Assembly (NCBI GenBank): GCA_965644315.1
Contig: CBFFRQ010000032.1
Coordinates: forward strand, 620,001-684,000
Length of the DNA stretch: 64,000 nt
DNA from: Caecitellus pseudoparvulus
Taxonomy: Eukaryota > Bigyra: Bicosoecida
Direction: 5' to 3'
Every line of letters begins with the position of its first letter. Position 1 is the stretch's first letter. This document shows positions 1-11,700 of the stretch, one piece after another. The position numbers were made by a program, and so were the translations under genes. The notes under the pieces were generated by a model. It had not been told where the DNA came from. It was given only the letters and a program-made list of their open reading frames with translations, and ran no database searches.

Positions 1-288
1 CGTGTGACTCGGGGTCAGAGCAGCGCAGCATCTTCCACAGAAACGCCCATGATGATGGTGCCGGCGGCGCCCCAGCTCATGCAAGCGACCCAGGGGTCGC
101 CCAACTACCCGGCAAACATGCCCAAGCCGCCTGACTCGCTGGCGTTTCTGCAGCATGGAGGCTCCATTCGCATCACGCTCATCTCGTCCCCTGCTGCCCA
201 AGCGGCGGCGGTGCGGCTGCCTGCCTTTGGCACGACGGCACTCACGGGAGGCTTGGGCTCCGTCATGGGCTCAGTTGTGGAGGAGTAG
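1..288 (+). CDS. 3' end of an unidentified gene (partial)
   Basis: Frame 1 is open from the window edge to a TAG at 286-288, giving about 95 residues. The reading is Met/Pro/Ala-rich and ends in a Gly/Val-rich stretch followed by two Glu. I recognise no domain. The reason to treat it as a gene end is position: it stops 73 bp before the convergent stop of the E1 gene, the tail-to-tail spacing seen elsewhere in this window. In GC-rich DNA an open frame of this size can arise by chance, so it could equally be spurious. The upstream part lies outside the window. Confidence 0.3.
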   Translation, partial: RVTRGQSSAASSTETPMMMVPAAPQLMQATQGSPNYPANMPKPPDSLAFLQHGGSIRITLISSPAAQAAAVRLPAFGTTALTGGLGSVMGSVVEE

Positions 289-361
289 CTCCTGGCTGCA
301 TGCATTTCCTGTGGAGAAGCAGCAGCTGAGTGGCGGACGCTGGGTGGCAGCCACGTGCGCC

Positions 362-3300
362 TCAGCTGTGCTGACGGGTGGCGGGCAGTGTGTACTTGAC
401 AGTGGGCACTTCCACCTCTGCCTCCGCTTCGTCCACGGCAATCACCATCAACTCCAATTCCGTGACGTCAGGAGACATTGCCTCACCGGTGACGCTCTCC
501 ACCAATGCAGCAACTTCCATGCACGCCTTCTCTGCCAGACGCGCAGGCGTGTGCATCATATCCGAGTACAAGCACGCCACTCCCACATTCACCATGCTCA
601 CCGTCAAGCCGAATGTGCTCTCCACGCGCTGCACGATGTCACCCAGCGTCGCTGGGCCGGGCACTCGAATAACGTCCCACAGAGTCCAGCCCCACACACG
701 CTCCTTGGTGGTGTCGGCGAGCACTCCCGTGGCCCCGGGCGGCACAAACGGAACGCCAGCTGGTAGTGCGGTCTCTGTGACCGGGCAAGGCATGGGCTCT
801 GCCAACATGGACACTGGTAGGGCCATGTTCATGAACAAGCTGCGAAACGCAGCCACATCCCGGATGCCACGGGTCCACTTGAGTGCCTCCACGGCTGCCA
901 TGCCGGCGACGACGGCAGTTGTGGTTGCGACGGCGGGGACGATGTTGCCAGCGATGCGCCGACTGGTGGGGAGGTCCACGGCAGGGATGGAGTAGTTCGC
1001 AGCTCTCAGGTTGGCAGCGCTGGCGACAGCGGCCATCATGTCGTCGTCGTCCTTGTCAAAGTGCAGGGGGTGCAGGTTCGTCTGCACCGCTGCGGGCGGG
1101 GGCAGGGCTGCCACGACAGCGTCAACCTGTGCTTGCACGCTGCCGCTAGCAGCCGCAACTTCGGCCGCTGCCACCTGCTGTGCTAACTCCGAGTCGTCGG
1201 CTGCAATGGCCATATCGGCGTCAGGGGTGAAGTCTGGCACGTCCACATCGTGCACAGCAGAAGCCACGAAGTCTGCAGTCAAGGTAGCCCAGTCGATACC
1301 CCTGCACTTGGCAAACATGCGTGCCACGTGCAGGACAAATGCCACGTGGCTTGCATCTGAGACTGAGAACTCCAGTGGGTGGGGCAGGCGCTTCTGACCA
1401 GACCAGAAGGGGACCCCGTGCTCGCTCACATGTGAGGCTGGATAGGTCGTCAGCAGCTGGCGGATGGAGTTGCAGAACAGCTCTTCGAAGCAGCGCCGGG
1501 CCGCAGCCACACAGTCAAGAGGGGATTGCATGGTGGCACTCAACACACGCTGCACTTCTTGAACCGTGTGCAAGCGCGAGCTACTGGGCAGGGAGGAAAG
1601 GAAGGCGGACGGCCCTGATAGATATTGCTGCGTGCTGGTTACGCTGGCTGTGAAGGCGCCGTGGAACCAGTCTTGTGCCCACTGCACCGTGTGCTCGATG
1701 CGGTAGGGGAAATTTTTCAGTGTGCACACAGGGAAGGAGGCTTGGGGTGGGTCGTGGGTCGCGGCCCAGTTCAACGTGAGGTGCGGCAGCACCGGCTGTG
1801 TGCTGCCCATGCTGCCGACGGTGCCCGAGTCAAACATGGGCAGGCAGTGCTGAACACACTTGCAGTCCACGTAGGTGCGGGCAGGGACATTGTCCAGCGC
1901 AGGAATGACCAGGTCCAGCGCTCCCCAAAATGTGTCCGTGAATGGCCCATCGCTGTCGCCGCCCACTGCCTCGCTGAGCGCCGTCACTTTGCCTGTCAAG
2001 GCGGGGTTCATGGCCACAGCAGCTGCAGCCGCTACGCTGGCCTTTGACTGCCCTACGTGGTGGGGTCGGAACAGGAACTGCCGACTGAGGTTACTGCGCT
2101 CGATGGTGTCCATGTCTGTGACTGTGATGTGTCCGTTGGGGCCCGTGCCCACTCCGAGGCAAGCCAGCACCTTGAGCATTTCGCAGCCAATGGCCCCGGC
2201 ACCCACCAGGAACACCCGAGCGTTGGCCAGCGTGGAGCAGTGACCCGTGCCGAGCACTTGGTCGTTGGCGCAGCTGCGCATGTGCAGCGGCGCAGGGGTG
2301 GCACAGGGGGCTTGAGGCGCCGCCACCACTTCTCTCGCATCCCAGTACCACCACTGCTTGGTGGGGGTCGTTTTCCCCGTTAAAACCTTGACGACCTCGT
2401 GGGCCGCAAAGCCTCCGAGGATGGAGACGGCTGGGGAGAGAAGGGCCTGCATGGCGGAACAAAACGCCTGGGCAGTAGGCAGTAACGGCCCCCAGGGTGC
2501 GGCTGGTGGCTGTGCCAACACCACGCCGTCCCCGCCGCCGAGGCCTGCCAAGAATGCCTCTGCTGTGGCAGCCACCGCCGTCGCATGCTGCTGCTCGGGC
2601 CAAGACCCGGTGGTCGCGAAGTGCTGATGTGCGGCCCACCACAGGGCATGAGAGACGGCAGGGGGCTTCTGCTCATCCACCAGGGAGTCAGCGAGCAAGT
2701 CAGCTGCCGCGTTCGGTATCAAGGCGCTGGAGCCACTCACTCGTAGCGCGTGGGCCGCCTCCCAGCTGTAACCTGACAATGTTTGTGAAGTCTTCACGGC
2801 AGTGAGGTACCCGCCGCAGGTCTGCAGGTCGGCGCTGGGCGGGATGGTGCTGAGGGCAGCCGCTGGCAGTGCCACAGTCACATGTGTGCGGTTGGGCACA
2901 GATGTCGCTGCGTGCTCTGTGCCATTCAGCGCCGCCAGGGGCCCAGAGAAGTCAGAGAAGGTCAAGGCTTGCCCCTGACTCAAGCCATGTGGCGTGTCCC
3001 CTGCGACGTGCACGTGGAGCGCTCCTGCCTGCAGACTAAGAGCAGTGATTGCGCATGGCGCCACGTCCACGCCATCTGCATCCCACACCTCATGCGCCAT
3101 GCCCACATCCACGAACACGCGCCCGAACAGTCCGCGGCACTCTGCAACCACTGCCTTTGTCAGGGACGCCCGTGCCTGTGGCAGCAGGCTGGAGAGCTGG
3201 TGGGGGGAGGCGTTGGCAAGCAGCACCATCGTGAACTGCCCCGTCGCCAGGGCAGAGGGAAGGTCTGCGCTGGGTGGCAGCAGGTTCACAGACACTTGGC

Positions 3301-3732
3301 TGTTCAAGGTGGCAAGATGGGGCAGAATCACTTCTCCCCGAGGCTTCCCTACGTCTGCCTCCCCTGCCAGGCACTGCGGGGCGCACACGGCGGGGTGATC
3401 ATGACAGAGCCAGCCGTGAGGCAGCACGGCGAAGCCCTCACGTTGCTACTGAGGTCTTCAGGGGATAGTCTCGCAGTGTCGTACAAGTACAGGGATCCAA
3501 CTCCCATCAAGCACAGGTTCTTTGCTGCGAAAATCGTGCGGGGCGGGCTTGCAGTCGAGACCGATGCCCAACCATCGAATCCGCAGGGCTCACCCGCTTC
3601 CACTCCCAGCCCATCAAGCCCCACGACAAGGACTGACGCTGAACGCAGTCGCTCCTGCCCTCTCCTTCCAACAACATACAACTGCCGGCTGTACAGCTTC
3701 TCGTCCACTCCCGAAGCGCCCTGCGCAGCCAT
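362..3732 (-). CDS. UBA1: Ubiquitin-activating enzyme E1
   Basis: This enzyme adenylates ubiquitin with ATP and loads it as a thioester for transfer to E2s. Three exons (3732-3594, 3524-3442, 3373-362) join to 1,077 residues, close to the usual ~1,050. Introns are 69 and 68 bp (GTGAGC, GTGAGG donors; CAG acceptors). The N-terminal half has the inactive adenylation repeat (DEKLYSRQLYVVG, then VEAAKN across intron 1). The active repeat has the nucleotide loop VGAGAIGCEMLK and a DMDTIERSNLSRQFLF motif. The catalytic cysteine lies in FPVCTLKNFP (about residue 624; human is 632). A C-terminal ubiquitin-fold domain starts at VWGWTLWDVI and recruits E2. The chosen start gives MAAQGASGVDEK; an in-frame ATG nine codons upstream (3759) is possible. 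It shares a 381-bp promoter region with NAR1. The full domain order and the CTLKNFP motif argue against a SUMO or NEDD8 E1 subunit. Confidence 0.95.
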
Positions 3733-4113
3733 TGCAAGCCCACCTCGTCCTGCCCTCAAAATCCGCAGCGAGGCAAGCGGCCTACAAAGCAGAGGCCTTC
3801 CTGAAGAGAGATTGGGAAGACGGAACCGTCAGGTTACAAATGGTGAACCTTCGCGGCAAGGGGTGGGTGAGTGTTTTGTTGCTGGTGCAGCGTGTCTGGA
3901 AAGAAAGAGCAAATTCCCGACTGCAGATCATCTCCTGCAAAGGGTCATCGGTCCGCACGAGTTGTGGATTTTACTTGAATGGGTGCTTGAATGACACAAT
4001 AAAGCCAGAGCATGAACAAAACAAACACTCGCAAAGACTGAGGCACCGAGCAAGCCACCGGGAGGCATCCCTCGCAGCTGCTCGCGGTCGCAGCGATTCG
4101 GGCGAGCTGAGGC
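3733..4113. promoter_or_regulatory. Divergent intergenic region, UBA1 / NAR1
   Basis: 381 bp between two start codons facing apart, so it presumably holds both promoters. I see no convincing TATA box. An AATAAA at about 4000 is not next to any gene end and probably means nothing. No tRNA or other RNA gene is visible. Confidence 0.5.
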
Positions 4114-6277
4114 ATGGCAGGGCAGCAGACCAGCGCGTTCGCTGGTGCCGTGGTGCTGGGAGACTTGGACGACTTTATCGCGCCTTCTCAAGCCTGCGTG
4201 AACCCCATCATTGCCAGCGATGTCGCCCAGGCAGGAGAACAACTTGATGCAGGAAAAGAACGTGGCATGGCGCGCGTTTCGTTGGACTCTGGCGTGTTCT
4301 CTGGGTTGCCGTGAGTCGCGTTTCGCCTGCGTTGCGTGTGCTCTTTCGCACTCGTCTCGGCTCGACAGAAGCAGGGTTTCGAAGCAGGAGCCTGACCTGA
4401 TCAAGAGCGCGGCAGGAGGAACAGCACAAGTGTCCCTGAGCGACTGCTTGGCGTGCTCAGGCTGCGTGACGTCTGCAGAAGCGGTGCTCATCAAGCAGCA
4501 AAGCCACGAAGAACTGCTGCGTGCCCTCAAGGCCAAGGTGAGCCAGCGCAGCCATGTCCCAGGGGCAAGCAAAACTCGCCAAGCGCTTACGTGCCTTGCA
4601 CACTGTGCCCGTGTGCAGGATCATGATGCGTACATCATGTCTGTGTCCCCCCAGGCCCTGGCCTCCTTGGCCGCAGACGCGGGTCTGAGCATGTCCGAGG
4701 CTATTCCCCGTCTCACTGCCTTTTTGCAGGGGCTGGGAGTCACCAGCATACTGGACACCAGTGCCGGAACTGACTTGGCCCTGCAGCTGGCAGGGCGAGA
4801 GTTTCTGCCCCTCCTGCAGGCAAGCATGCCTGCTAGCGTGGCTGCAGCAGCGAGCAGTCTGGCGGCTGCAGTCGGCTCCACGGGCGCCACTGTGGCGGTT
4901 CCATCCATCGGGACAGGCGCTGTGCCCTGTGCCGGTGGTGCAGTGCTTGCGACAGCGGAGGCAGGCGTGCTCAGCCTGGCCCTAGCAAGTGCCGGAGGTG
5001 GCAGTGGGGCTGCAGCCCCCGCGGCTGGAGCGGGGCACCCAGCCCCACGTCCAGCTTGGCGTGCTCCCCCCTTCACCCTGGCCATCTCCAGCACACGCAC
5101 GAAGATCATCCCACCAGGCACACTGTCGGCAGTGAATTCCTCGGGCGACGGCGCCCCTCTGGTGAACCTGGACGGCGGCACGTCCGCCGCTGGCGTCATT
5201 GTGGACAGCAGTACGGGACAGGCAGTGGATGTGGATGGCGCCTTGGTGCAGCTGACGGGGGAGGCAGCAGCGGAAGCCCCTCGTGCAGCAGCCATCCGGC
5301 AGCTGTGTGCGGAGGCAGGTGTGCCTCTGCCGGGCCTGCCGAGCGGCGTGGCAAGTACTCCTGTCCTTGCTTCGGCATGCCCAGGGTGGGTGTGCTATGC
5401 GGAGAAGTCCCACCCCGCCGCGCTGGCCCACATCAGCCGAGTCCGCTCTCCCCAAGCTCTGGTGGGCGAGGGCGTCAAGGCGTCAGGGGGCGCACGGGTG
5501 TACCACGCCACCCTCATGCCATGCTTCGACAAGAAGTTGGAGGCCAGCCGCAAAGACATGTACACAGAGGAGGGGGCGGAGGGGGTGAAGCTGGTGGACT
5601 GTGTCGTTACTCCGGAGGAGATGCTGCAGCTGCTGCAAGAGCAGGGGCACGCCTCGTTGGCTGACGTCCCAACTGCAGGGGCACAGGCGCCTGCAGGGGG
5701 GCCCTGTGCCCCCCTGGCCCCCTTGCACCTGGCCAGTGGCCTTGCGTTGCAAGTGCCCCATCCCGAGGAGGGTCAGTCTGGCGGCTACGCTGGGCACATC
5801 CTGCGCCACACAGTGCAGGCCAGCACAGGCATTCGCCTGGAAGGACCGCTGCCGTGGGTGGCTGGGCGCAACGCTGACCAGCGCTCGGTCCGTGTGGAGG
5901 TGGGTGGGCAGGTTCTCGTGGAGGTGGGCTTGGCCAACGGCTTCCGCAACATCCAGACCATCCTCACCCGCATGAAGCGCGGCAAGCACTGCCCCCACTA
6001 CGTGGAAGTCATGGCTTGCGGGGGGGGCTGCCCCAATGGAGGTGGACAAGCGCGTGTGCGAGGGGGGGTTGACGCAGACGGAGCCGTCGCGAAGCCCTCC
6101 CTGGCGCAGCAGCGGGAGCGAGTGCAGCTGGTGGAGGGGCTGCTGGGTGGGAGGCCACAGCAGGAGGCCGCTGCAGGCGCCCGCCGTGAGGCGCTGCAGG
6201 CTGCCGTGGCCTCCAACACCACCACCTCTTACCACGCCATGCCTGATGTTGGGACGAGCGCCAGCGTCAAGTGGTGA
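4114..6277 (+). CDS. NAR1: Cytosolic Fe-S assembly factor NAR1 (CIAO3/IOP1; hydrogenase-like)
   Basis: NAR1 links the early Nbp35-type scaffold to the late CIA targeting complex that inserts Fe-S clusters into cytosolic and nuclear proteins. Three exons (4114-4310, 4369-4537, 4619-6277) give 674 residues. Intron 1 is 58 bp (an acceptor six bases later also keeps frame). Intron 2 is 81 bp and leaves an open frame if retained. The start is set by the typical opening LGDLDDFIAPSQACVNP. The N-terminal cluster cysteines are that SQAC and SLSDCLACSGC. Three hydrogenase-type motifs follow: ACPGWVCYAEK, MPCFDKKLEASR and VEVMACGGGCPNGGGQ, and the protein ends VKW as family members tend to. It is longer than human CIAO3 (476 residues), mainly through an Ala/Gly-rich insert of about 150 residues between the N-terminal cluster region and ACPGW. 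It ends 22 bp from the convergent L,D-transpeptidase stop. Confidence 0.93.
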
Positions 6278-6299
6278 CACGCGCAGCTGCATTGCCTGG

Positions 6300-7351
6300 T
6301 TAATCCACATTGTACACTTCAATGAGCCCCTGCGGCTTGTATGGATAGGGCTGGGCGCCCCCAGGGTTGTCCCGCACCTGCACGCCGCAGGTGTGAACAA
6401 GTGCCTGCCAGATGGCTTCCACGTTGGCAGGGTACGTGTGGACACAGCCATCGGAGTTGGGCATGGGCAGGGGGGGGTGCCAGGAGCTGTACTGAGCCCA
6501 CTCCCCCGTATGGATGAGGATGCCATACCGCAGGCTGGGCACCAGCCAGGCACCGTTCCCCGCCAGCCCCTTCACGACTCGGTTGACGGGGTAGGGGCCG
6601 TAGAACTTGGGTTCATCCTCTGGGGAGTTCAGGTCCCCCTCGAACAGTCCAGTGATGGTGTTGCCGTCGGACGTGAACTGGTTCAGGCCATCTCCAGCAC
6701 TGTTGAAGGTGGGCCAGGGGTTGGGGCCCGTGGCGTCGTGCCCTGCAGCCAAGGAGTGCGCGGGTAGGGCCAGTGCAGGGGACAACACTTGCTCTGAGCA
6801 CCACGCCAGCAGCTCTCACCGTGTGTCCGCGTAATGAACGACAAAAGCTTGTTGTTGTGAGCATCGTACAGCGTGGCGTTCAGCTCGATGCTGCGGTTTC
6901 GGTGCACAGGGATTACGATCTGTGGGGGGGCGCAGGGAAAACAGTGGAGCAGGGCAGTGGTGTCCCAAGTGCATTGCACCAGTCGCCGAACCTTGTACAA
7001 GTAGCCCATGGAGGCGGCCGTGAAGTTTCCAGGCTCGTAGTGGTCATTGTACTGTGTCTGCAGTAGTGCTGTAGCAGTGTCTGGTCCCACAATTGCATCT
7101 GCGCTCAGCCCTGCCGCCTGCTGGAATTCCTTCACTGCTGCTGCAGTCGCGGCGTCGTAGCTGCCAGAGATGGCCACAGCGCTGCTGAAGGGCGGGTTGC
7201 GCAGCAAGCCTTGGACGGTCGTGACGTCCCTCCCTTGCATGGGTGGGTTGGCTACCTCAAGGTAGCGGCTGAAGGGTGGAACGCTGAATCCACTCGCCGC
7301 TGAGCAGACAGAGGCCGCTGCGATGGCGAGGGCTGACAGAGCGACCCTCAT
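6300..7351 (-). CDS. Secreted peptidoglycan-binding / L,D-transpeptidase-like protein
   Basis: Three exons join to about 304 residues. Exon 1 is 7351-6980, intron 1 is 60 bp (donor GTGCAA; a GTTCGG donor at 6991 is an in-frame alternative giving 300 residues), exon 2 is 6919-6820, intron 2 is 77 bp (GTGAGA), exon 3 is 6742-6300. The chosen Met gives a classical signal peptide (MRVALSALAIAAASVCSA). A peptidoglycan-binding type-1 repeat follows (VTTVQGLLRNPPF, GSYDAATAAAVKEFQQAAGL, then GPDTATALL). The C-terminal half looks like a YkuD catalytic domain: a His in LIHTGEW and, 18 residues on, MPNSDGCVHTYP with the presumed catalytic Cys. Canonical enzymes read H-x14-17-[S/T]HGCxN, so the His before Gly-Cys is Asp here. 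Bacterial enzymes of this type cross-link peptidoglycan between diaminopimelate residues. In a eukaryote the substrate is unknown. Two host-style introns and close host neighbours rule out simple contamination. Confidence 0.75.
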
Positions 7352-7524
7352 GCTTGGAGCAAAGGAGTGTGCACTTTCCAAGTACCTCTGAAAGCCCACT
7401 GGGTCATGTTCAGCGCCTGTTGTGAAAAGTCATTTTCGGTTTTGTGCGGCGACACGCACTGGCCTCACGCTGTCACCGCGGCGGCGGCAGGCCAAGGAGC
7501 CAGTCGGCTGCTGCGCAGACCACC
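7352..7524. promoter_or_regulatory. Divergent promoter region, L,D-transpeptidase / GPN2
   Basis: Only 173 bp separate two opposed start codons. It contains CGGTTTTGTGCGGCGA at 7437-7452, which resembles a stretch upstream of the H+-PPase gene (41276-41290). Whether this is a regulatory element is unknown. Confidence 0.4.
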
Positions 7525-8737
7525 ATGATTTTTGGGCAGGTGGTGGTGGGCCCACCTGGAAGTGGGAAGAGCACCTACTGCCAGGCGATGAAACAGTTCA
7601 TGGAGGCGACAGGAAGGTGAGGAAGGCGTCGATTTTCCGCCGCCGTCCCGCGGCGGAGGCGAAACGCGAACGAAACCCTCGCCCATCGCAGGCCTGTGGC
7701 ACTTGTGAACTTGGACCCTGCGAACGAGAACCCCGAGCACGAGTATGATGGAGATATCAGCGAGCTGATCTGTCTGACGGATGTCATGGAGGCGTTTCAT
7801 CTGGGTCCGAATGGAGGTGCGGAGGGCGTGAAGCACCTGCCTCCAGTGTGGCTCACATCTCTCGCCTGCCCTGCCGACACCGCAGGCCTCATGTACTGCA
7901 TAGAGTACCTGGAGAAGAACTCAGACTGGCTGCAGGATGTGCTGGCTGGCATGGAAGGTGCGGCTGCTTGCGCTGTTTCAGGGAGGGCCGCACCTCGCAC
8001 GCTCCTCTTCTTCCTGCCCTGCGCCGCCCTCTGCAGACAAGTACGTCATCTTGGACTGCCCAGGACAGGCGGAGATGTACACGCATCACAGCAGCGTCTT
8101 CAGCACGCTGGAGGGTCTTGTGCGCCCACTTGACCTGCGCCTGGTGTCGGTACACCTGGTGGACGCGTCGCACTGCACAGACCCACAGAAGTATGTGTCC
8201 GCGGTGCTGCTGTCCTTGAACACCATGATGCGCCTGGAGCTGCCTGCCGTGAATGTGCTGAGCAAGGTGGACCTTTTGCCTGGCCAGGGGGAGGACGCCG
8301 GCGCAGAGCAAGGCGGTGGGGACGGCGGCAGCGCCTTTCAAGACGGCCTTCTGTTCGGGCTAGACTTCTACAAAGAGGCCTCTGACCTGCCCACCCTGGT
8401 ATCGGCGTGGGCCAGCCGCATGGCAGAGGCGCAGGCACCAGGCAGCGCTGCAGACGCCGACGGCGGCACGCAGCCGGAGGTGTCCCCCTGGCTTCGTCGC
8501 TCCCTGCGCATGTACCGCAAGCTGGCGGAGGTGGTGGAAGACTACGCCCTGGTCACCTTTTCCACCCTGTCCGTGATGGACAAGGCCTCCCTGGCGGCGC
8601 TGCTGAAGGTCATTGACCGCGCCAACGGCTATGCCTACGGCGCCCTGGGTGAGCAGCAGCGCCTTGCCGACATGTCAGCGCAGGCAGCCGCGGCGCCCCC
8701 CACAGTACAGGAGTTGGTGGAGGCAGTCAGGCGATGA
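7525..8737 (+). CDS. GPN2: GPN-loop GTPase 2
   Basis: GPN GTPases help assemble RNA polymerase II and bring it into the nucleus. Four exons (7525-7616, 7692-7816, 7886-7957, 8037-8737) give 329 residues, close to human GPN2 (310). Introns are 75, 69 and 79 bp with GTGAGG, GTGCGG and GTGCGG donors. Seen in order: the P-loop GPPGSGKST at residues 9-17, NLDPANENPEHEYD, the diagnostic Gly-Pro-Asn loop in HLGPNGG (formed across the exon 2/3 join), the G3-like DCPGQAEMYTHH, and VNVLSKVDLL with the guanine-specificity SKVD. The C-terminal third is helical with an acidic/Gly linker. The GPN2 assignment over GPN1 or GPN3 rests on the PGQAE and LMYCIEYLEKN segments and on length. It ends 51 bp from the convergent stop of the next gene. 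Confidence 0.92.
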
Positions 8738-8788
8738 ATACGCATGCATTCGGGCGGCGAGCCCTTCACCCAGGCGCGACGCTGCGAG

Positions 8789-11700
8789 CTATTCGTACTG
8801 CTTCAGCCACCGGATGAGCGTGGCGGGGTCGGTTGCGACGGCGTCGTCTGCGTACCCAGCCGGATCACCTCCACCCAGCACAGCGTCGTCTGTGCTGGTG
8901 GCGATTTTGAACTTGCACAGCGATGCACCCCGCTTGCTTGACAGGACCCGCCCCGAAGTGCCCCGGGCCGTGCCCCGGCGCCCAGTCCGCTGCCTGGACG
9001 TGCCTGGATCCCCAGACCCCGCCCCGCCCCGAGCAACCGGCGAAGCTGCCCTGGCCCTCAACAGCGCAGCTTCAGCTGCTGCCTTCGTAGCACTGCGCAG
9101 CTGGGAGGCATCAGCGAGAGGAGTCTTTCCTTGTCCAGGGGGTGACGCCACTGGGGAGTCCTTGTGCCCCCCTTCGTCTGGGGATGCGGGGGAGGGGCTG
9201 CGAAGCACTGGTGTTCGGGCTCGCTTGCGGCTGCCGGGTCGCCGACGACTGTCAGTCGGCGGCTGGGTGCCCTGAAATGCACTGAGCCGAGCAGACACCC
9301 CGCCCGAGGCGGAGCCTGCGTCCCCGCCCACACCATCTGCCGGCCCGCCCATGAGGCCCAGTTCCCGCAAGACCCCATCCCCGATGAGGCGTGTGACTGG
9401 GTGGGGTGCACTGGGCACGGCTTCACTGTCGGCATCTGGGCGCCTCAGCCGCACTGCCGCATACCGCCCCTCAGTCGTCTCCATGGCCCCAGACTTCTTC
9501 AGCCACTTGACGATGGCCGGAGAAGGGAAGCGCAAGTGCAGAGGCAAATTGAAGGTGGGTGCAGAGGTGTCCCCCTCATCCCTCCCCCCATTCTTGGAGC
9601 TGCTGCCGCCGCCCCGCCGCCCACTCGTCAGACGTTCCACATCCAGCCTCGGCACGCCAGCGGCTGCTTTCACCAGCCGTTCTGTCGTGCGGAAGGGGTC
9701 TGTAGCGTCGCTGTGAGCTGCTGCCTCACTGCGTGCAACGGCAGCCGCTGCCGCGTCCGCCTGCCGCCGTCGGTGGGCCACTGCTGCCGCTGGGTTGGTG
9801 AAGCCGGGGGGAAGGGTCGTGGCCAGGCCGTGCACAGCCTCTGCAGCTGCACGGCGCAAGCCCACCCCCCCAGCAGCATTGCTGCCGCCGGGCGCCGACC
9901 GCGCAGTGGACGAGAGCATGTGCGCTGCCAGCACTTCAGCTGCCGCCGCCACCGTGCGCGGCTCTTTGGCCACAGAGCTCAGCAGTGCCACGCCAGCCCG
10001 CCGCTGCTCCAGACTGGCCGGCTCACTCGCCGCTGTGCCGCCAGGCAGTGTCGTGCTGAGGGCCTGTCCTGCGTTGCGCCGGGTCTGCTCCAGCTTGCGA
10101 GCGTTGGCCAGGATGGCCCGTGCTGTGACTTCTTGCTGACTGCGGTGCTGCAGTGTGTGCTGCAGCAGTCGGGCCCGCGTGTCGGAGTCCACCTCATCCT
10201 CTAGATGCCGCGGACGGCTCTTGGGAGCACCTGTACCTCGAGTTGCACTGGCGGCGACCCCGCCCTGCACCCGTGGGCTGCGGCTCTGCACCTCTGACAC
10301 GAGGTGGGAGTCGCTGTTCAGGGCGGCAGAGCGAGCGAGGAGGCGGGAGTAGCCTCCCGTCGTCGCGGAGGCCAGCTCCCCTGCAGCCTCCCTCGCAGAA
10401 CGCCTCCGATGGGTCTCAGCCAGGTCCCCCGCCTCCTCCTCTGGCAAGCCGAGCGCCCCGACACGGGTGCTGCCGGCACCCGGGACCGCCTGCCCCGCTG
10501 CGCTGAGCGTGTACGTGTCCCCTCGCACGCTCTGAACTGCGTGGGCGTCGTATGACCGCAGCTTGGTTGGCACTCGGTCGATGTACGGTGGCAGTGGGGA
10601 CGAAGGCCTGGCAGTTTTGTCGGCACCCGAAGCAGCTGCTGCCTGGATGGCGTCGTGAGCCATGGCAAGCAGGTCTGCATCCTTCACAGGCGCGAGGTGC
10701 AGCGGTCCGCCTGCGGCAGGAAGGCTGTCATGGCGGAATGTGGCGGTGCTGCGAGGTCGCATCGCGACGTCCTGCACAACTTCTTGCGTGCTTCCCCCTC
10801 CGGGTGACGCCTTGAATGTCGCAGCGACGTGCACACTGCCCGCCAGTGCCCGACTGCGCACTCGACTGCGGTGCTGGCTGGTGGTGTGCACAAACCGAGC
10901 TGCGGCAAGTGTATCTGGCAGGTGGCGGGGGCTGTTGCTCGCAGAATCCTGGCTCGCCAAGCTGCCTTGGCCGGTGCCCCGTTCCCGGGCGCCGCGGGCG
11001 GCAGGCCGCAGCAGGGTCACAGCCTGTCCCCCATCAGGGCCCAAGGCCTGCGCCCTGTGGTGCACTTGGTGGATGGGTGTGATGCGTGTGGGCGAGGGGG
11101 GGTCCACCACTGTGGGCGCAAAGACACCCCTCGACCGGTCACGCGACGGGGAGGGGACGTCAAGGACATGCCCCAGCAGGCGCCCACCCAAGTCCTCAGG
11201 CGCAGAGAAAGTGGCTGCGTGCTCGTCGATGCCCGTGCCCAGTGGAACAGCCGACTGGGCCAGACAAGCAACGTCTGCAACTGACCCCGACTCGCGCAGC
11301 AGACTGCGGGTGGAGGCATCCAGAGCGCGCTGAGCACGGCCCTGCAGCATGCTCTGTCTGGCTCGGTGCGCTAGCAGAGCAGGGTGCCCTGCTGGGTCCA
11401 GGAAGAGTCCCCGGTACATGGCCAGGGGGGACAGCGCGCCTGCTGCTGCTTGCATGTCGGCGATGGCTGCTGCTGCCATGGCAATGGAGACGGGCTGGGC
11501 TGCCACAGAGCTGGAGGGTGCTGCGAGGGGTGCTCCGGGAAGCCTTACGTCTGCGGGCAGGGCAGCCATGCCTTGCACACAAAGCACACCTGTAGCTGCA
11601 TCTGGAGCACTGAGGGGCCTGGCCACCAGCGGAGACCGAGGTGGGCCTGACTGGTGCCGCTGAGACTGACGCAGGCGCAGCATGCCAGGGCGCGGGGGAG

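Noticed and set aside
3995-4003. AATAAA as a polyadenylation signal
   Set aside because: It lies between two divergent start codons, not after a stop.
6300-7351. Bacterial contamination as the source of the transpeptidase gene
   Set aside because: The reading frame requires two introns with the local donor and acceptor style, and both flanking genes are ordinary eukaryotic ones a few bases away.
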